DNA of 64,000 nucleotides from CAZUAQ01 sp964618455 (GCA_964618455.1 CAZUAQ010000001.1:189056-253055), one strand, 5' to 3'; shown: positions 1-10,500, counted from the first letter of the stretch. A program made the numbers and translations. The notes: generated by a model from the sequence alone, not told the origin.

Positions 1-1
1 C

Positions 2-3000
2 AACCGGATGGACATGGAATTCCTCGCCGACATCTGGGTGACGTGTCCGGTGTGCGGCGGCAAGCGGTTCAACCGCGAGACGCTGCAGGTGCATTACCGC
101 GGCATGAGCATCGCCGATGTGCTCGAGATGGACGTGCAGCAGGCGCTGGAACACTTCGACAAGATTCCGAAGATCGCCGCCATGCTGCGCACGCTGCACG
201 ACGTGGGGCTGGATTACCTGAAGCTGGGGCAGTCGTCCACGACGCTGAGCGGGGGCGAGGCCCAGCGGATCAAGCTTGCGCGCGAGCTGGTGAAGAAGAG
301 CACCGGCCAGACGCTCTACATTCTCGACGAGCCGACGACGGGCCTGCACTTCGAAGACATCCGCCGGCTGCTGGCGGTGCTGCACGGTTTCGTGGACGTG
401 GGCAACACGGTGGTGGTGATCGAGCACAACCTGGACGTGATCAAGACGGCGGACTGGGTGATCGATCTCGGCCCGGAAGGGGGCGACGGCGGCGGTGAGA
501 TTCTCGTCGAAGGGACGCCGGAAGCGGTGGCGGCATGCGATCGATCCCATACCGGCAAAGCATTGAAGGAGATGTTCGATCAGGCGGCGCGACGCGCGAA
601 GCCGACACGCCAGCGTCAACCGGCCAAGTCCACCTCGAACGGCTCCGGCTCATCCCCGGTGGAAGAACTCACCGAAATCAGCGTGGTCGGCGCGCAGCAG
701 CACAATCTCAAGGATGTGAACGTGTCGTTCCCGCGCGGACAGATCACGGTGTGCAGCGGCGTCTCGGGCAGCGGCAAGAGCAGCTTCGCCTTCGACACGA
801 TCTACAACGAGGGGCAGCGGCGCTACCTGGAGTCGCTGAGTTCCTACGCCCGCCAGTTCCTCGGCCAGGTGGCCAAGCCGAAGGTCGAACAGGTGGAGGG
901 TTTGTCGCCGGCGATCAGCATCGAACAGAAGACGACGAGCCGCTCGCCGCGCTCGACGGTGGGCACGGTGACGGAAGTGTACGACTACATGCGCGTGCTG
1001 TGGTCGCGCATCGGTCAGCCATACTGCCCGCAGTGCGACGTGCCCGTCGGCACGCAGACGAGCGACGAGATTATCGATCGGGTGATGCGCGAGCCGGAGG
1101 GCACGCGGGCGCTGCTGCTGGCACCGATCGAACGGCACGGGCAGGAGGATTACGCGAAGATCTTCACGCGTGAGAAGGCGAGCGGCTTCGCGCGGGTCCG
1201 CATCGACGGTGAGGTCCACGAACTGAGCGATCCCCCGACGCTGGACAATCGGCGGCGGCACAAGGTCGAACTGGTCGTGGACCGCATCATCATTCGCGCG
1301 AATCAGCGGGCGCGTATCGCCGACAGCGTGGAGATGGGGCTGTCTATCGGCAACGGCGTGATCCTGCTGGCCGACGCCGAAACGGGCGAGGCGATGCGGT
1401 TTTCGCAGTTGCGGTCGTGCATGGAGTGCGGCACGAGCTACGAGGAACTGACGCCGCATCACTTCTCGTTCAATACGCGCCTCGGCTGGTGCGAGACGTG
1501 CGAGGGGCTGGGCGTGCAGCAGGGGGCGAGCGTGCACCTGATCGTGCCGCAGCCGGAAAGGTCGATCCGTGACGGGGCGGTGATGGGATGGGCGGACCTG
1601 AACGAGACGCCGATGCTGCTGGAGATGATGCGGCCGGTGGCGGACCATCTCGGGGTGAGCCTCGACACGCCGTGGAAGGCATTGCCCGAGGACGCGCGGC
1701 GCGGATTTCTGCACGGCACCGGGGCGCACTGGTTTGAGGGGCCGGGCGGGACGCGGTTTCAGTGGAAGGGGTTCTACCCTGCCATCGACGAGGCCACGCG
1801 TTCGAGCTGGCAGTACCGGCACAAGCTTTCAGGTCTGACGACGGAGGTGGCGTGCCAGCGGTGCAGCGGAAGCCGGCTGCGGTCGGAGGCGGCGGCGGTA
1901 CGCGTGGACGGGCGGACCATCGTCGAGGCATGCCGGATGCCGCTGGACGAGGCGTATTCGTGGCTGTCGACGATGAAGCTCGACGCGCGCGAAAAGAAGG
2001 TGGCGGGGGAGCTGCTGACCGAGATCACCAACCGGCTGAAGTTCCTGGTGGACGTGGGGCTGGACTACGTGACGCTGCATCGGTCGGCGCCGACGCTGAG
2101 CGGCGGTGAGTCGCAGCGCATCCGCCTGGCATCGCAGATCGGCAGCGGGCTGACGGGCGTCTTATACGTGCTGGACGAGCCGACGATCGGCCTGCATCCG
2201 CGCGACACGCGGCGACTGATTGCCGCGCTGGATCATCTTCGCGGTTTGGGCAACACGCTGCTGATGGTCGAGCATGACAAGGAAGTGATTACGCACGCGG
2301 ATCACGTACTCGACTTCGGTCCCGGCGCGGGGGCCGACGGCGGGCGGATCGTCGCGCAGGCGTCGCCGAAGCGCTTGCGATCGCTGAAGGCGTCGCTCAC
2401 CGGGCGCTACCTCGCCAACAATGAGGCGATACCGATCCCGACGAATCGTCGTGCGCCGGGCGAACGCTGCCTCGAGGTGATCGGGGCGCGGCATCATAAC
2501 CTGAGGAACGTGGACGTTTCGATTCCGCTGGGGTGCTTCGTGGCGGTGACGGGCGTGTCGGGCAGTGGGAAGAGTTCGCTGGTCAACGACGTCGTGCACA
2601 AGGCGCTGGCCCGGCGGATTCATCGGGCGACGACCGATGCGGGCGGGCACGATGAACTGCGCGGCGTGGAGCATATCGACAAGGTCATCAACGTCGATCA
2701 GTCGCCGCTGGGCAATTCGCCGTCGAGCAACCCCGCCACGTATACCGGCGTCTTCGATCGTATTCGCGAGCTGTTCGCGAAACTGCCGGAGGCGAAGGTG
2801 CGCGGGTACAACGTGAACCGGTTCAGCTTCAATCGGCCGGGCGGGCGATGCGATGCGTGCGAGGGCAACGGGCAGCGCTGCATCGAAATGCACTTTCTGC
2901 CGGACGTGTGGATCTCGTGCGAGGAATGCGGCGGGATGCGCTACAAGCGCGAGACGCTGGAGGTGAAGTACAAGGGCCGGTCGATCGCCGACGTGCTTGA

Positions 3001-4507
3001 GATGCGCATTAACGAGGCGTTGGCGTTGTTCACGAACGTGCCGCGCATCAAGCGGATGCTGCAGACGCTGGCGGATGTCGGCGTGGGATACCTGCAACTG
3101 GGGCAGGCGGCGCCGACGCTGTCGGGCGGCGAGGCGCAGCGGGTGAAGCTGGCGGCGGAACTGGGCCGGCCGAGCACGGGCAAGACGGTGTACATCCTCG
3201 ACGAGCCGACGACGGGGTTGCACTTCGACGATCTGCGAAAGCTGCTGGACGTGTTGCATCGCTTTTGCGACATGGGCAACTCGGTGGTGTGCATCGAGCA
3301 TAATCTGGACGTGATCAAGACGGCGGACTGGGTGATCGACCTCGGGCCGGAAGGGGGGCTGGGCGGCGGGGAGATCGTCGCCGAGGGCCCGCCGGAGAAA
3401 ATCGCCGAAGTCGAGGCGTCACACACGGGGCGGATCCTGGCCGAGGTGCTGGCGAGCGATCCGACGGCGTCGCGCGAGGTGTTCGATCCGGAGAAGGCGG
3501 ATGTGCCGGCGGCGGAGGAGGAACGCTCGGAACTGGTGATCGACGAGGAACTGGACGACGCACGGATGCCATGGGAGGTGGACGGGCGTCGCTGGCACAC
3601 GCGCGATCGTGTCGGCCGCAAGGGCGAGAAGGTGCGTTGGGAAGGCGCGGCGCTGGAGTGGCTGATCGACGAGATCGAAGCGGCGGGGAAGGGGCGCCTG
3701 GCGCCGACGGATTACAACAGCCGGAGCATGGTGGAGATCAAGATGCCGGGCAGCAATACGCCGTGGTTCTTCCACGCGCGGACGGCGGGAACGTGGTTGC
3801 TGGATGTGTCCATCCGCGTGCCGAGCCGGGCGTTCAGCGCCGCCGAGGTGCGCCGCCTGCTGCCGTTCAAGCCGCTGGACGACATGGACGACCTGCCGGT
3901 GTACGGGCGCAGTCAGCGTGTGACCGTGCGGCACGGTGGGCGTGGCGTCGATGACATTCGCATTCAGGTCAACAACCTCAAGGAACTGACGAGCTCCGAT
4001 GCCAAGACATTCATCAAGCGGGCGATGCAGGCCTATCAGCGGCTGGTGCGCAAGATGGCGGAGAACGTCGCCGAGCATCAGCCGTGGAAGGTGAACGGAC
4101 GGCAGTGGCACCTCGGACAGCAGATGATCTCCAAGACCAAGAGCCGGATGTGGAAGGGTTCGCTGATCGTGACCCTGTTGGGGTTGATCAAGAAGCACGT
4201 GCCCCAGATCAAGGAGGACTGGAACCGCAAGGTGATGGTCGTGCTGAATCACCCCGAGGTGAACGGGGTTTTCGGGCGGCTGGTGACGAACCATGCCCAC
4301 GCGATGCGCGTAGAGTTCCGGTGCGGGTACGGCCAGTTCACGCCGGCGATGGTGGAGAAGCTGGGGATCGATCCGCGCATCCGCCATCGCAAGGGTGAGG
4401 ACCAGGTGCAGTTCTGGATCCAGGAGGTGAGCCAGATCGACGAGGCGGAGTTCGGCCGGCTGATCAGGGAATCCGTGGCGCATTTTGCTGAAGCCCACAA
4501 GGCGTGA
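2..4507 (+). CDS. uvrA: Tandem-fused UvrA excinuclease subunit, 5' partial, with duplicated C-terminal extension
   Basis: This is the ATP-binding damage-recognition subunit of nucleotide excision repair. The frame is open to the left edge of the window, so the 5' end is missing. Visible residues 1-195 are the C-terminal part of a first UvrA copy, with a zinc-finger remnant CPVC, signature LSGGEAQRIKL and DEPTTGLH. A linker of about 45 residues leads into a second, complete UvrA: Walker A GVSGSGKSS near residues 252 and 848, ABC signatures LSGGESQRIRL near 696 and LSGGEAQRVKL near 1037, and zinc-finger pairs CMEC/CETC and CDAC/CEEC. From about residue 1186 an unfamiliar extension holds two related units that start PWEVDGRRWH and PWKVNGRQWH. 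The protein is therefore a covalent UvrA dimer, since normal UvrA is about 940 residues. The UvrA identity is certain; the role of the extension is unknown. Confidence 0.95.
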   Translation, partial: NRMDMEFLADIWVTCPVCGGKRFNRETLQVHYRGMSIADVLEMDVQQALEHFDKIPKIAAMLRTLHDVGLDYLKLGQSSTTLSGGEAQRIKLARELVKKSTGQTLYILDEPTTGLHFEDIRRLLAVLHGFVDVGNTVVVIEHNLDVIKTADWVIDLGPEGGDGGGEILVEGTPEAVAACDRSHTGKALKEMFDQAARRAKPTRQRQPAKSTSNGSGSSPVEELTEISVVGAQQHNLKDVNVSFPRGQITVCSGVSGSGKSSFAFDTIYNEGQRRYLESLSSYARQFLGQVAKPKVEQVEGLSPAISIEQKTTSRSPRSTVGTVTEVYDYMRVLWSRIGQPYCPQCDVPVGTQTSDEIIDRVMREPEGTRALLLAPIERHGQEDYAKIFTREKASGFARVRIDGEVHELSDPPTLDNRRRHKVELVVDRIIIRANQRARIADSVEMGLSIGNGVILLADAETGEAMRFSQLRSCMECGTSYEELTPHHFSFNTRLGWCETCEGLGVQQGASVHLIVPQPERSIRDGAVMGWADLNETPMLLEMMRPVADHLGVSLDTPWKALPEDARRGFLHGTGAHWFEGPGGTRFQWKGFYPAIDEATRSSWQYRHKLSGLTTEVACQRCSGSRLRSEAAAVRVDGRTIVEACRMPLDEAYSWLSTMKLDAREKKVAGELLTEITNRLKFLVDVGLDYVTLHRSAPTLSGGESQRIRLASQIGSGLTGVLYVLDEPTIGLHPRDTRRLIAALDHLRGLGNTLLMVEHDKEVITHADHVLDFGPGAGADGGRIVAQASPKRLRSLKASLTGRYLANNEAIPIPTNRRAPGERCLEVIGARHHNLRNVDVSIPLGCFVAVTGVSGSGKSSLVNDVVHKALARRIHRATTDAGGHDELRGVEHIDKVINVDQSPLGNSPSSNPATYTGVFDRIRELFAKLPEAKVRGYNVNRFSFNRPGGRCDACEGNGQRCIEMHFLPDVWISCEECGGMRYKRETLEVKYKGRSIADVLEMRINEALALFTNVPRIKRMLQTLADVGVGYLQLGQAAPTLSGGEAQRVKLAAELGRPSTGKTVYILDEPTTGLHFDDLRKLLDVLHRFCDMGNSVVCIEHNLDVIKTADWVIDLGPEGGLGGGEIVAEGPPEKIAEVEASHTGRILAEVLASDPTASREVFDPEKADVPAAEEERSELVIDEELDDARMPWEVDGRRWHTRDRVGRKGEKVRWEGAALEWLIDEIEAAGKGRLAPTDYNSRSMVEIKMPGSNTPWFFHARTAGTWLLDVSIRVPSRAFSAAEVRRLLPFKPLDDMDDLPVYGRSQRVTVRHGGRGVDDIRIQVNNLKELTSSDAKTFIKRAMQAYQRLVRKMAENVAEHQPWKVNGRQWHLGQQMISKTKSRMWKGSLIVTLLGLIKKHVPQIKEDWNRKVMVVLNHPEVNGVFGRLVTNHAHAMRVEFRCGYGQFTPAMVEKLGIDPRIRHRKGEDQVQFWIQEVSQIDEAEFGRLIRESVAHFAEAHKA

Positions 4508-4524
4508 CGACCGAAGGGAAGACC

Positions 4525-5187
4525 ATGGCAGACATGCTGGTGCCCAACAAACTGCTGTTTCGTTTCGAGTACCCGTTGCCGTACTTGAAGAAGGTGACGG
4601 TGGACGGGAAGCTGAACGAGTGGCCCGATGATGCGCGGTTGCAGGATTTCGGGGCTCTCGACGGCGAGGAGGCCTTCGCGCAGGTGTGGATGGGCTGGAA
4701 CGAGGAGGGGCTCTACCTGGCGGTGAAAGTGAACGGGCGGACGAAGCCGTTCCAGTGCAAGCGGGCGTCGTTCTGGAAGGGGGACAACATCCGGCTGTGT
4801 ACCGACATGCGGAACACGCGGGACATCAAGCGGGCCTCGCGCTACTGCCGGCAGTTTTACTTTCTCCCCGCCGGCGGAGGTCCGGATGGCAAGGCGGCGA
4901 TCGGCGGCGCGGCCAAGATTCACCGGGCCACGGAGCAGCCGCCGCTTCCACCGGATGACGCGATCATGGCAGCGAGCGTCCGGCGGGGCAAGTCGTATAC
5001 GCTCGAAGCGCACGTGCCCGCCGACGTGCTCATCGGGTGGGATCCGCGGGAGCATTCGCGCATCGGTCTCTACGTCATGGTCGAGGATGTCGAGCTGGGG
5101 CAGCAGCCGCTGACCGTCGGGGATGACCTGAACTGGCACATTGATCCCAGCATGTGGGCCTCGGCGATCTTGACACCGCCGGAATGA
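4525..5187 (+). CDS. CBM9-like (DOMON-type) carbohydrate-binding domain protein
   Basis: A 220-residue protein made of one beta-sandwich resembling carbohydrate-binding module family 9. It shows the typical pattern KVTVDGKLNEWPDD near the N terminus, then a W.GWNEEGLYLAVKV strand pair, and WKGDNIRLCTDMR. No signal peptide is visible, so it may be cytoplasmic or an accessory protein. The GTG at 4504 overlaps the uvrA stop, but the ATG at 4525 is preferred because a GGGAAG ribosome-binding site lies just upstream and the CBM9 fold starts soon after. The 17-base gap to uvrA suggests co-transcription, though no functional link is evident. The ligand cannot be predicted. Confidence 0.75.
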   Translation: MADMLVPNKLLFRFEYPLPYLKKVTVDGKLNEWPDDARLQDFGALDGEEAFAQVWMGWNEEGLYLAVKVNGRTKPFQCKRASFWKGDNIRLCTDMRNTRDIKRASRYCRQFYFLPAGGGPDGKAAIGGAAKIHRATEQPPLPPDDAIMAASVRRGKSYTLEAHVPADVLIGWDPREHSRIGLYVMVEDVELGQQPLTVGDDLNWHIDPSMWASAILTPPE

Positions 5188-5237
5188 TGCCGAAGATACG
5201 AAGAACAAGTCTGTCTCTCATGGATGAGAACACCATC

Positions 5238-5990
5238 ATGCGTTGCACACGATGTCGGGTCGACAATAACGAGACGGCGAATTATTGCCGAGGATGCGGC
5301 ATGCCGTTGCGGCGTCAGCCTCCGAGTTGGTCGTCGTCGCAGGCGGGCACGACAGCGCCGCCTGAGCCTGCTCATCCGCCTCGTCTTCCTCCCGACGAAG
5401 AGCCGCTGCCCGATCCTCCCGAAGGCGTGACGTACTTCGATCCGCCGGAACAGGAGCCGTACAGACCGCCGCCGGGTTACACGCCTCCACCGCAGCCTGC
5501 GATGCCTCCCGCGTCGACCTACGCGCCACCCGGCGCACCGCCCGCTTACGGATCGGCCATGCAGCCGCAGATGCTGGGTTATGCGAGCGAGCAGGGCGTG
5601 CGATACGGCGGGTTCTGGATTCGCTTCGTGGCCGTCATCATTGACACGATCGTCCTGATCATCCCCAACATCTTCTTTCAGTACATGGCGAACTCGGCAG
5701 ATTTGGTGTCGACCGCCCTGGTCTGGTCGCTCATGGCGTTGGTCTTGAACTGGTTCTACTACCCCTGGATGGAGAGTTCGAGCATGCAGGGCACGTTCGG
5801 CAAGCGGGCCCTAGGGCTGCGCGTGATCGACCGACACGGAAATCGAATCAGCTTCGGGCACGCGATCGGGCGAAACCTGGCGAAAATTCTTTCGGGGATC
5901 TTTTTCATCGGTTACATTATGGCGGGGTTCACGGAACGCAAGCAGGGGCTCCACGACCTCATCGCCGGAACCATGGTCGTTCATGACTGA
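5238..5990 (+). CDS. Zinc-ribbon RDD family membrane protein
   Basis: The protein (about 250 residues) has three parts. An N-terminal zinc ribbon CTRC-x11-CRGC covers residues 3-20. A Pro-rich linker runs to about residue 115. A C-terminal RDD domain starts at YGGFWIRFVAVIIDTIVL, with three to four hydrophobic helices and the motifs TFGKRALGLRVID and RKQGLHDLIAGT. RDD proteins are poorly characterised membrane proteins, some of them linked to ion or solute transport. The start is uncertain: ATG at 5220 and ATG at 5238 are both possible. The latter puts the first zinc-ribbon Cys at position 3, which is usual for such proteins. The next gene has the same layout of zinc ribbon plus membrane domain. 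Confidence 0.8.
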   Translation: MRCTRCRVDNNETANYCRGCGMPLRRQPPSWSSSQAGTTAPPEPAHPPRLPPDEEPLPDPPEGVTYFDPPEQEPYRPPPGYTPPPQPAMPPASTYAPPGAPPAYGSAMQPQMLGYASEQGVRYGGFWIRFVAVIIDTIVLIIPNIFFQYMANSADLVSTALVWSLMALVLNWFYYPWMESSSMQGTFGKRALGLRVIDRHGNRISFGHAIGRNLAKILSGIFFIGYIMAGFTERKQGLHDLIAGTMVVHD

Positions 5991-6026
5991 CGGGCAGTAT
6001 ACATATCCTGAAGAGCGAGGTGACCG

Positions 6027-6512
6027 ATGAATTGCCCACAGTGTGGTTATCTGAATGCGGATTTCGCGCAGACCTGTTCGCAGTGCAACAGTCCGTTAGC
6101 GGCAGATTCGGGAACGCCGGCACAGGCACCACCACCGGTCCCCACGATGGATATGGCGCCGCAAAGCGGTGAAATCACCAAAGAACAGCGCACGTGGGGC
6201 ATGTTGGCGCACCTGTCGGCAATCGCGGGATTCTTTCTCCCCTTCGGCAACATCATCGGGCCGCTGGTCGTGTGGCTGATCAAGAAAGACGAAATGATGT
6301 TTGTGAATGATCAGGGCAAGGAAGCCTTGAACTTTCAGATCAGCGTGTCCATCTATGCCATCGTTTCCGCTTTCAGCATTTTCCTGATCATCGGCTTCTT
6401 GTTATTGCCCGCCGTCATGATCTTCAGTCTTGTGATGACCATCATTGCCTGTGTGAAAGCCAATGAGGGCGAGTACTACCGTTACCCATTGTGTATTCGA
6501 TTCATTGCCTGA
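6027..6512 (+). CDS. Zinc-ribbon DUF4870 membrane protein
   Basis: A 161-residue protein with an N-terminal zinc ribbon CPQC-x11-CSQC (residues 3-20) and a short Pro-rich linker. A DUF4870-type membrane domain follows: WGMLAHLSAIAGFFLPFGN, then WLIKKDE, a conserved VNDQGKEALNFQIS stretch and two further hydrophobic segments. An AGCGAGGTGA ribosome-binding site lies before the ATG. It sits 36 bases after the RDD gene on the same strand, so the two are probably co-transcribed. The function of DUF4870 is not known to me. The ribbon plus membrane layout suggests a small membrane sensor or assembly factor, which is inference only. Confidence 0.85.
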   Translation: MNCPQCGYLNADFAQTCSQCNSPLAADSGTPAQAPPPVPTMDMAPQSGEITKEQRTWGMLAHLSAIAGFFLPFGNIIGPLVVWLIKKDEMMFVNDQGKEALNFQISVSIYAIVSAFSIFLIIGFLLLPAVMIFSLVMTIIACVKANEGEYYRYPLCIRFIA

Positions 6513-6539
6513 ATCGGTGAAGACCGGAAGCGGATCGCC

Positions 6540-7349
6540 TCAGGATTGTTTTCGGGCGGTGACCTGGAGGTGCGGGCATCGCCCGAGGTTGTGGGGGTTG
6601 CGGGCGAGCTTCTTTTCGATCTTCGCCCAGCGGCGGCGCTCGACCGGGTCTTCGAGGAGATCCCGGTAGCGGCGCATGGGCAGCACGGTCTTTCCGAGGA
6701 TGTCCAGCACTTCGAACCCGGCGGCGGTCAACTGCTTGCGCAGGGTGTCCGGCTCGAAGGTGTGCAGTTCGAACTGCTCGTTCGGGTCGCGCGTGAGCCA
6801 GTGCGTGCGGCCCGTTTTAAGAAACGCTTCCAGCCCTTCCCCATCCTTCTGCTCGAGAAAGTGATCCACACAGGCGATGCGATGGTCGAACGTGGCGACG
6901 AGGATGCCGCCGGGAGCGAGGATCCGCGCGATCTGCCGCATGGCGTGAGCGGGTTTGTCGGCAGCGCAGAGCGGCTCGCCCATGGCGACGGCCAGGCCGA
7001 AGTGCTGCTCGGAGAGGGCGGCGAGATCCATCACATCGGCCTGCAGGAATTCGGCCTTGTCGCCGCCGCCCGTTTCCGCCACTTGCTTGCGGGCCTCATC
7101 CACCATCCGGGCAGAGAGATCAACGAAGGTGACGTGATAGCCGCTCTTAAGCAGCTTGCGTCCCCACTTGCCCGAGCCGCAGCCGAGATCGACCGCCGGG
7201 GTGGACAGATTCCTCGGCAGGTGCGGCTTGAGATAATCCCACGTCAGCCCGTCGTGCCAGATCCAGTAGGCATCGCTATAGATCTGCTCGTACTTGCCGG
7301 CCACGCGGTCGTGGTATTTCTGGTTGGCGTTGCGTCGATGTCGGGGCAT
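6540..7349 (-). CDS. Class I SAM-dependent methyltransferase
   Basis: A 269-residue cytoplasmic methyltransferase. Motif I is visible as VDLGCGSGKWGRKLLKSG (about residues 52-69), followed by the acidic loop VTFVDLS, then a QADVMDL motif II region and LAPGGILVATFDHR as motif III. The N-terminal segment YEQIYSDAYWIWHDGLTWDY is rich in aromatic residues and may form a substrate lid. The substrate cannot be named from sequence. The gene converges on the DUF4870 gene with a 27-base gap and is separated from the upstream hydrolase by about 200 bases that hold a repeat element, so it probably has its own promoter. Confidence 0.85.
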   Translation of the reverse strand: MPRHRRNANQKYHDRVAGKYEQIYSDAYWIWHDGLTWDYLKPHLPRNLSTPAVDLGCGSGKWGRKLLKSGYHVTFVDLSARMVDEARKQVAETGGGDKAEFLQADVMDLAALSEQHFGLAVAMGEPLCAADKPAHAMRQIARILAPGGILVATFDHRIACVDHFLEQKDGEGLEAFLKTGRTHWLTRDPNEQFELHTFEPDTLRKQLTAAGFEVLDILGKTVLPMRRYRDLLEDPVERRRWAKIEKKLARNPHNLGRCPHLQVTARKQS

Positions 7350-7390
7350 GCGTGGCGAGTTCTCCGGATATGACCGCTACATAAACTCTT

Positions 7391-7508
7391 GATGAACACA
7401 GATGAACGCGGATAAGAGATAAATGTCGAATGAAGAGAGTATCACGGCGGGCTCCAGGGGAGTACCTGCATCGTATTTACTCTGACTCCGTGTCCATCTG
7501 TGTTCATC
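7391..7508. repeat. Inverted-repeat intergenic element with 22-bp arms
   Basis: The left arm at 7391-7412 (GATGAACACAGATGAACGCG plus GA) matches the reverse complement of 7487-7508 at 20 of 22 positions. Each arm contains the short repeat GATGAAC/GATGRAC. About 74 bases separate the arms. Similar 'TTDEHRWTR' peptides appear in spurious translations from many environmental genomes, which suggests a dispersed repeat family. A small ORF over it on the minus strand is not regarded as a gene. Confidence 0.6.
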
Positions 7509-7549
7509 CGTGGTTTCATTCCTCGTAACGTCGCTGAAACCTCGCCGAT

Positions 7550-10500
7550 CTACGATTCGTGGTGCCGCAGTTCCACCGGACCCAGCAGTCCGGCGGGCTT
7601 GAAGCGGTACTCCGGCACGCGATTCTCCTTCTTGAAGAAGTCGCTTGGGCCGAGGCACTCAATCTCGTCTTCATTGCGGATGTGATGCGGGCCGAGGAAG
7701 TTGCGCAGGCTGTTGGCCACTTCGACTTCGATGCGGTTTCTCCCGCGATGGAGCAATTCCGTGACCTCGACGCGATGGGGCGACCACATCATGACGCCGG
7801 CGTCGATGCCGTTGACGCGCACCCGGGCGGTGTTGCGGTAGGCGGGGCAGTGGATGTACCAGCGGCGGCCTTCCGGGTTGTCGAGTGTGGCGGAGAACGT
7901 ATAGGTGACGCTGCCCGCGTAGAAGGCCAGCCCCTGGTCATGCCACGACCCCAGGTTCAGCACGCCGGGAAGTGCATCGATGCGGCAGGCGTCGCCGTCC
8001 ACGTAAACACCGAACCGTCCGAGCACGTACAGCGGTTCGAGTTCCAGGCCGTTTTGCCAGGTGAAGTTCACATTAAGCACGTTCTCACCGGCATCGAGTC
8101 CGCCGGCCAATGCGGCGCGGCGGAGGCCGGGATCCACGAACCAGTCGCCGGACGGGGAGACCGGCACCTCCCGCCCGTTGAGCGTGACTTCGAACTGCTC
8201 CGGCGTCTCGAGCAGCAGGCAAGCCTTCGGGACGGGCCGGGCGCTGGTGAACGTGTAACGCAGGGTAGCGGGGATGCCCTCCTCACGTTCGGCGAGCAGA
8301 AGTTGTGCCTCCAGCGGGAACATGATGCCTTGCGACTCGCCGTCGATCAGCAGTTCGCATCGATCGAGGAGCAGTGCGTTGTCCTGGTTGAGATGGTACG
8401 TCACGGCATCGGAGGCATCGCAAAGGCGGATCGTTTCTTCCGGCTCGGACGGGGGAAGCGACTCGACGGCATCCGGTTCAAAGACGATCACATGCGAACG
8501 CCCGATGTCAAATTCGAGTTGCACCCGGCATGTGTCACCGTCGCGCATGTGGGGCATCGGCGTGAGCTCGCCGGTCGTCGTCTCCAGGTGCATCGGCATG
8601 CCGAGGGCGCGGACGACCGCCGTGGCGGTATGCGGTTCGGTTCGCGCCGACGTCAGGAAAAAGATCTCCCGGCCATCGTGGTGGCGTTGCATGCAGACAA
8701 TCTCGCGATTCACTGGCGCGTCGCCTTCGAGATGAAGGTCAGGCGGCGCGGTCGCTCGAACAAACGCGAGCAACTTCGATGGGAACTCGGCGTCGTTCCA
8801 ATCACCGAGGGTTTCCGCCTTGGCGAAGAGCTTGTCGTAGCCGTCGGAGGGTTTCGCATCGACGTGGGTCGGACGGGGGGCGACCGTCGCAACGCGGCCA
8901 CCGTCGGAGACGAACTTCCGCAACAGGCTGATCGTCGACTTCCGCCAGGTCACGCTCGGGGGGACGATCACGACGTCGTACGTGCCTGAGCCGATCACGA
9001 ACTTTCCGTCGTCAATGCGGGCGTGCGACTTCATGATGACCTCGTTGCCGAAATCGAAGTCGACCTGGTGATCAACCAGGGTGCGGACGATCTGTTTGAA
9101 GGCGTCGTGCATCGGGTCATCCGGCCAGGGGGGATCGAGCACCTCGTGCGTGGCGAAGAAGCTTTCGATCGGATGCAGCACGAGCACGCGCACGACCCGC
9201 CGGCCGCGCGTGAGGGCGTAGCCCAGCCGGGCAAAGTGCGATCCGAGATCGGCGCTCATGGCGTACCAAGGCTGCTGGAAGCCGAGGCTCGGCGGATAAT
9301 CACGCTTGCGGAAACCACGCAGGGAGTAATGAAACGCGTGCTGGCAACAGAGATTCAGCCCGAGGGCATACTGCCAGTCGCCCATCCACTTCTGCTCCAC
9401 CGGGCCGAAGTCCCAGCCTCCGCCGGCGTAGGTCTCGCACATGACGCGCGGCTTGTCGAGTTGATGGGCCACGCTCGCCGCCTGTTTGACCAGCACGCGG
9501 GCCGACGACCAGAAGTTGTCGAGGTCGAGCGGTTTGCCGAGGTGATCGATGCCGGGGTAGTGCTGATGGGCATAGTGCTGCATGACGTCGCCGACGACCT
9601 GTGTGGCGGCGCGGGGTGATTCCTCGAGCAGATAGTGGCCCGTAAAGATCAGGTTGTGCTTCTCGCACCACTGGGCCAGGAGCCTGGTGAAGTTGTTGGC
9701 GAACAGATGGGCCAGGGCGCTGTAGTAGCACCAGCGTACCCGCAAATGATCCGGCCCGCCGTAAATGATGGTCATCAGGTGATCGGCCAGCGGCTCGCCG
9801 TAGCGCTTGGCGAATTCCTTCTCGAGTGTGGGTGAGATCGTGAGCCGGGGAATCGACTCGATCCATTCGTGGTCGTGGTAGTTGGGCTCGTCGGTGAAGA
9901 ATCCGGGAACGATCGTGCCGAAGGCGTCGCCGACTTCTTTGCGATAGGTTTCGTAGATCTTACGAATGAATGCCCGGATCACTTTGCCGTTCAGCACGTC
10001 GACGTAGCCGTCAGCCCAGCATTCCGGCGAGAAGTGACGTCGGTGGTTGTAGTACTCACGGCGGAAGATGACGACGTGATCGCCTTCGAGTGCTTCGGTG
10101 GAAATCGCATTGCCAGCATAGGAATCCTTCGGCAGTCGTTTAACGGGGGCGTACGCGTCACCCTGCTTCCGTGCGTCGAACACGGCGAGCACCTCCTGCT
10201 CTGGATCGAGGGAGATTGGTGTTCCGTTCGACCGCGGCTGAATCTCCGCCAGCGCATATTGCTGGAGATACTCCTTGCCGAGGTTGTTGATGATGCCGCC
10301 CCCGTAGCCGCTGGGCCAACCGTCCTCGTCGTAGATCCACGCGCCCATGTTGTGCCGCGCGGCTTCCTCGATCCCGGCCTTGATGGCATCCATCCATTCC
10401 CGGCTCATGTAAGGGGTGACGCGTCCCATGCGGGCGTGCATGAAGAATCCACCGATGTTCTGGCGGTACATCTCGACCACCTGCCGCTTGACTTCCACGG

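Noticed and set aside
650..1822. Minus-strand frame of 390 codons opposite uvrA
   Set aside because: Antisense to conserved UvrA motifs, with His/Arg-rich translation and no domain.
7377..7658. 93-codon minus-strand frame across the repeat element
   Set aside because: It translates the inverted repeat and runs into the hydrolase gene. It has no conserved protein features.
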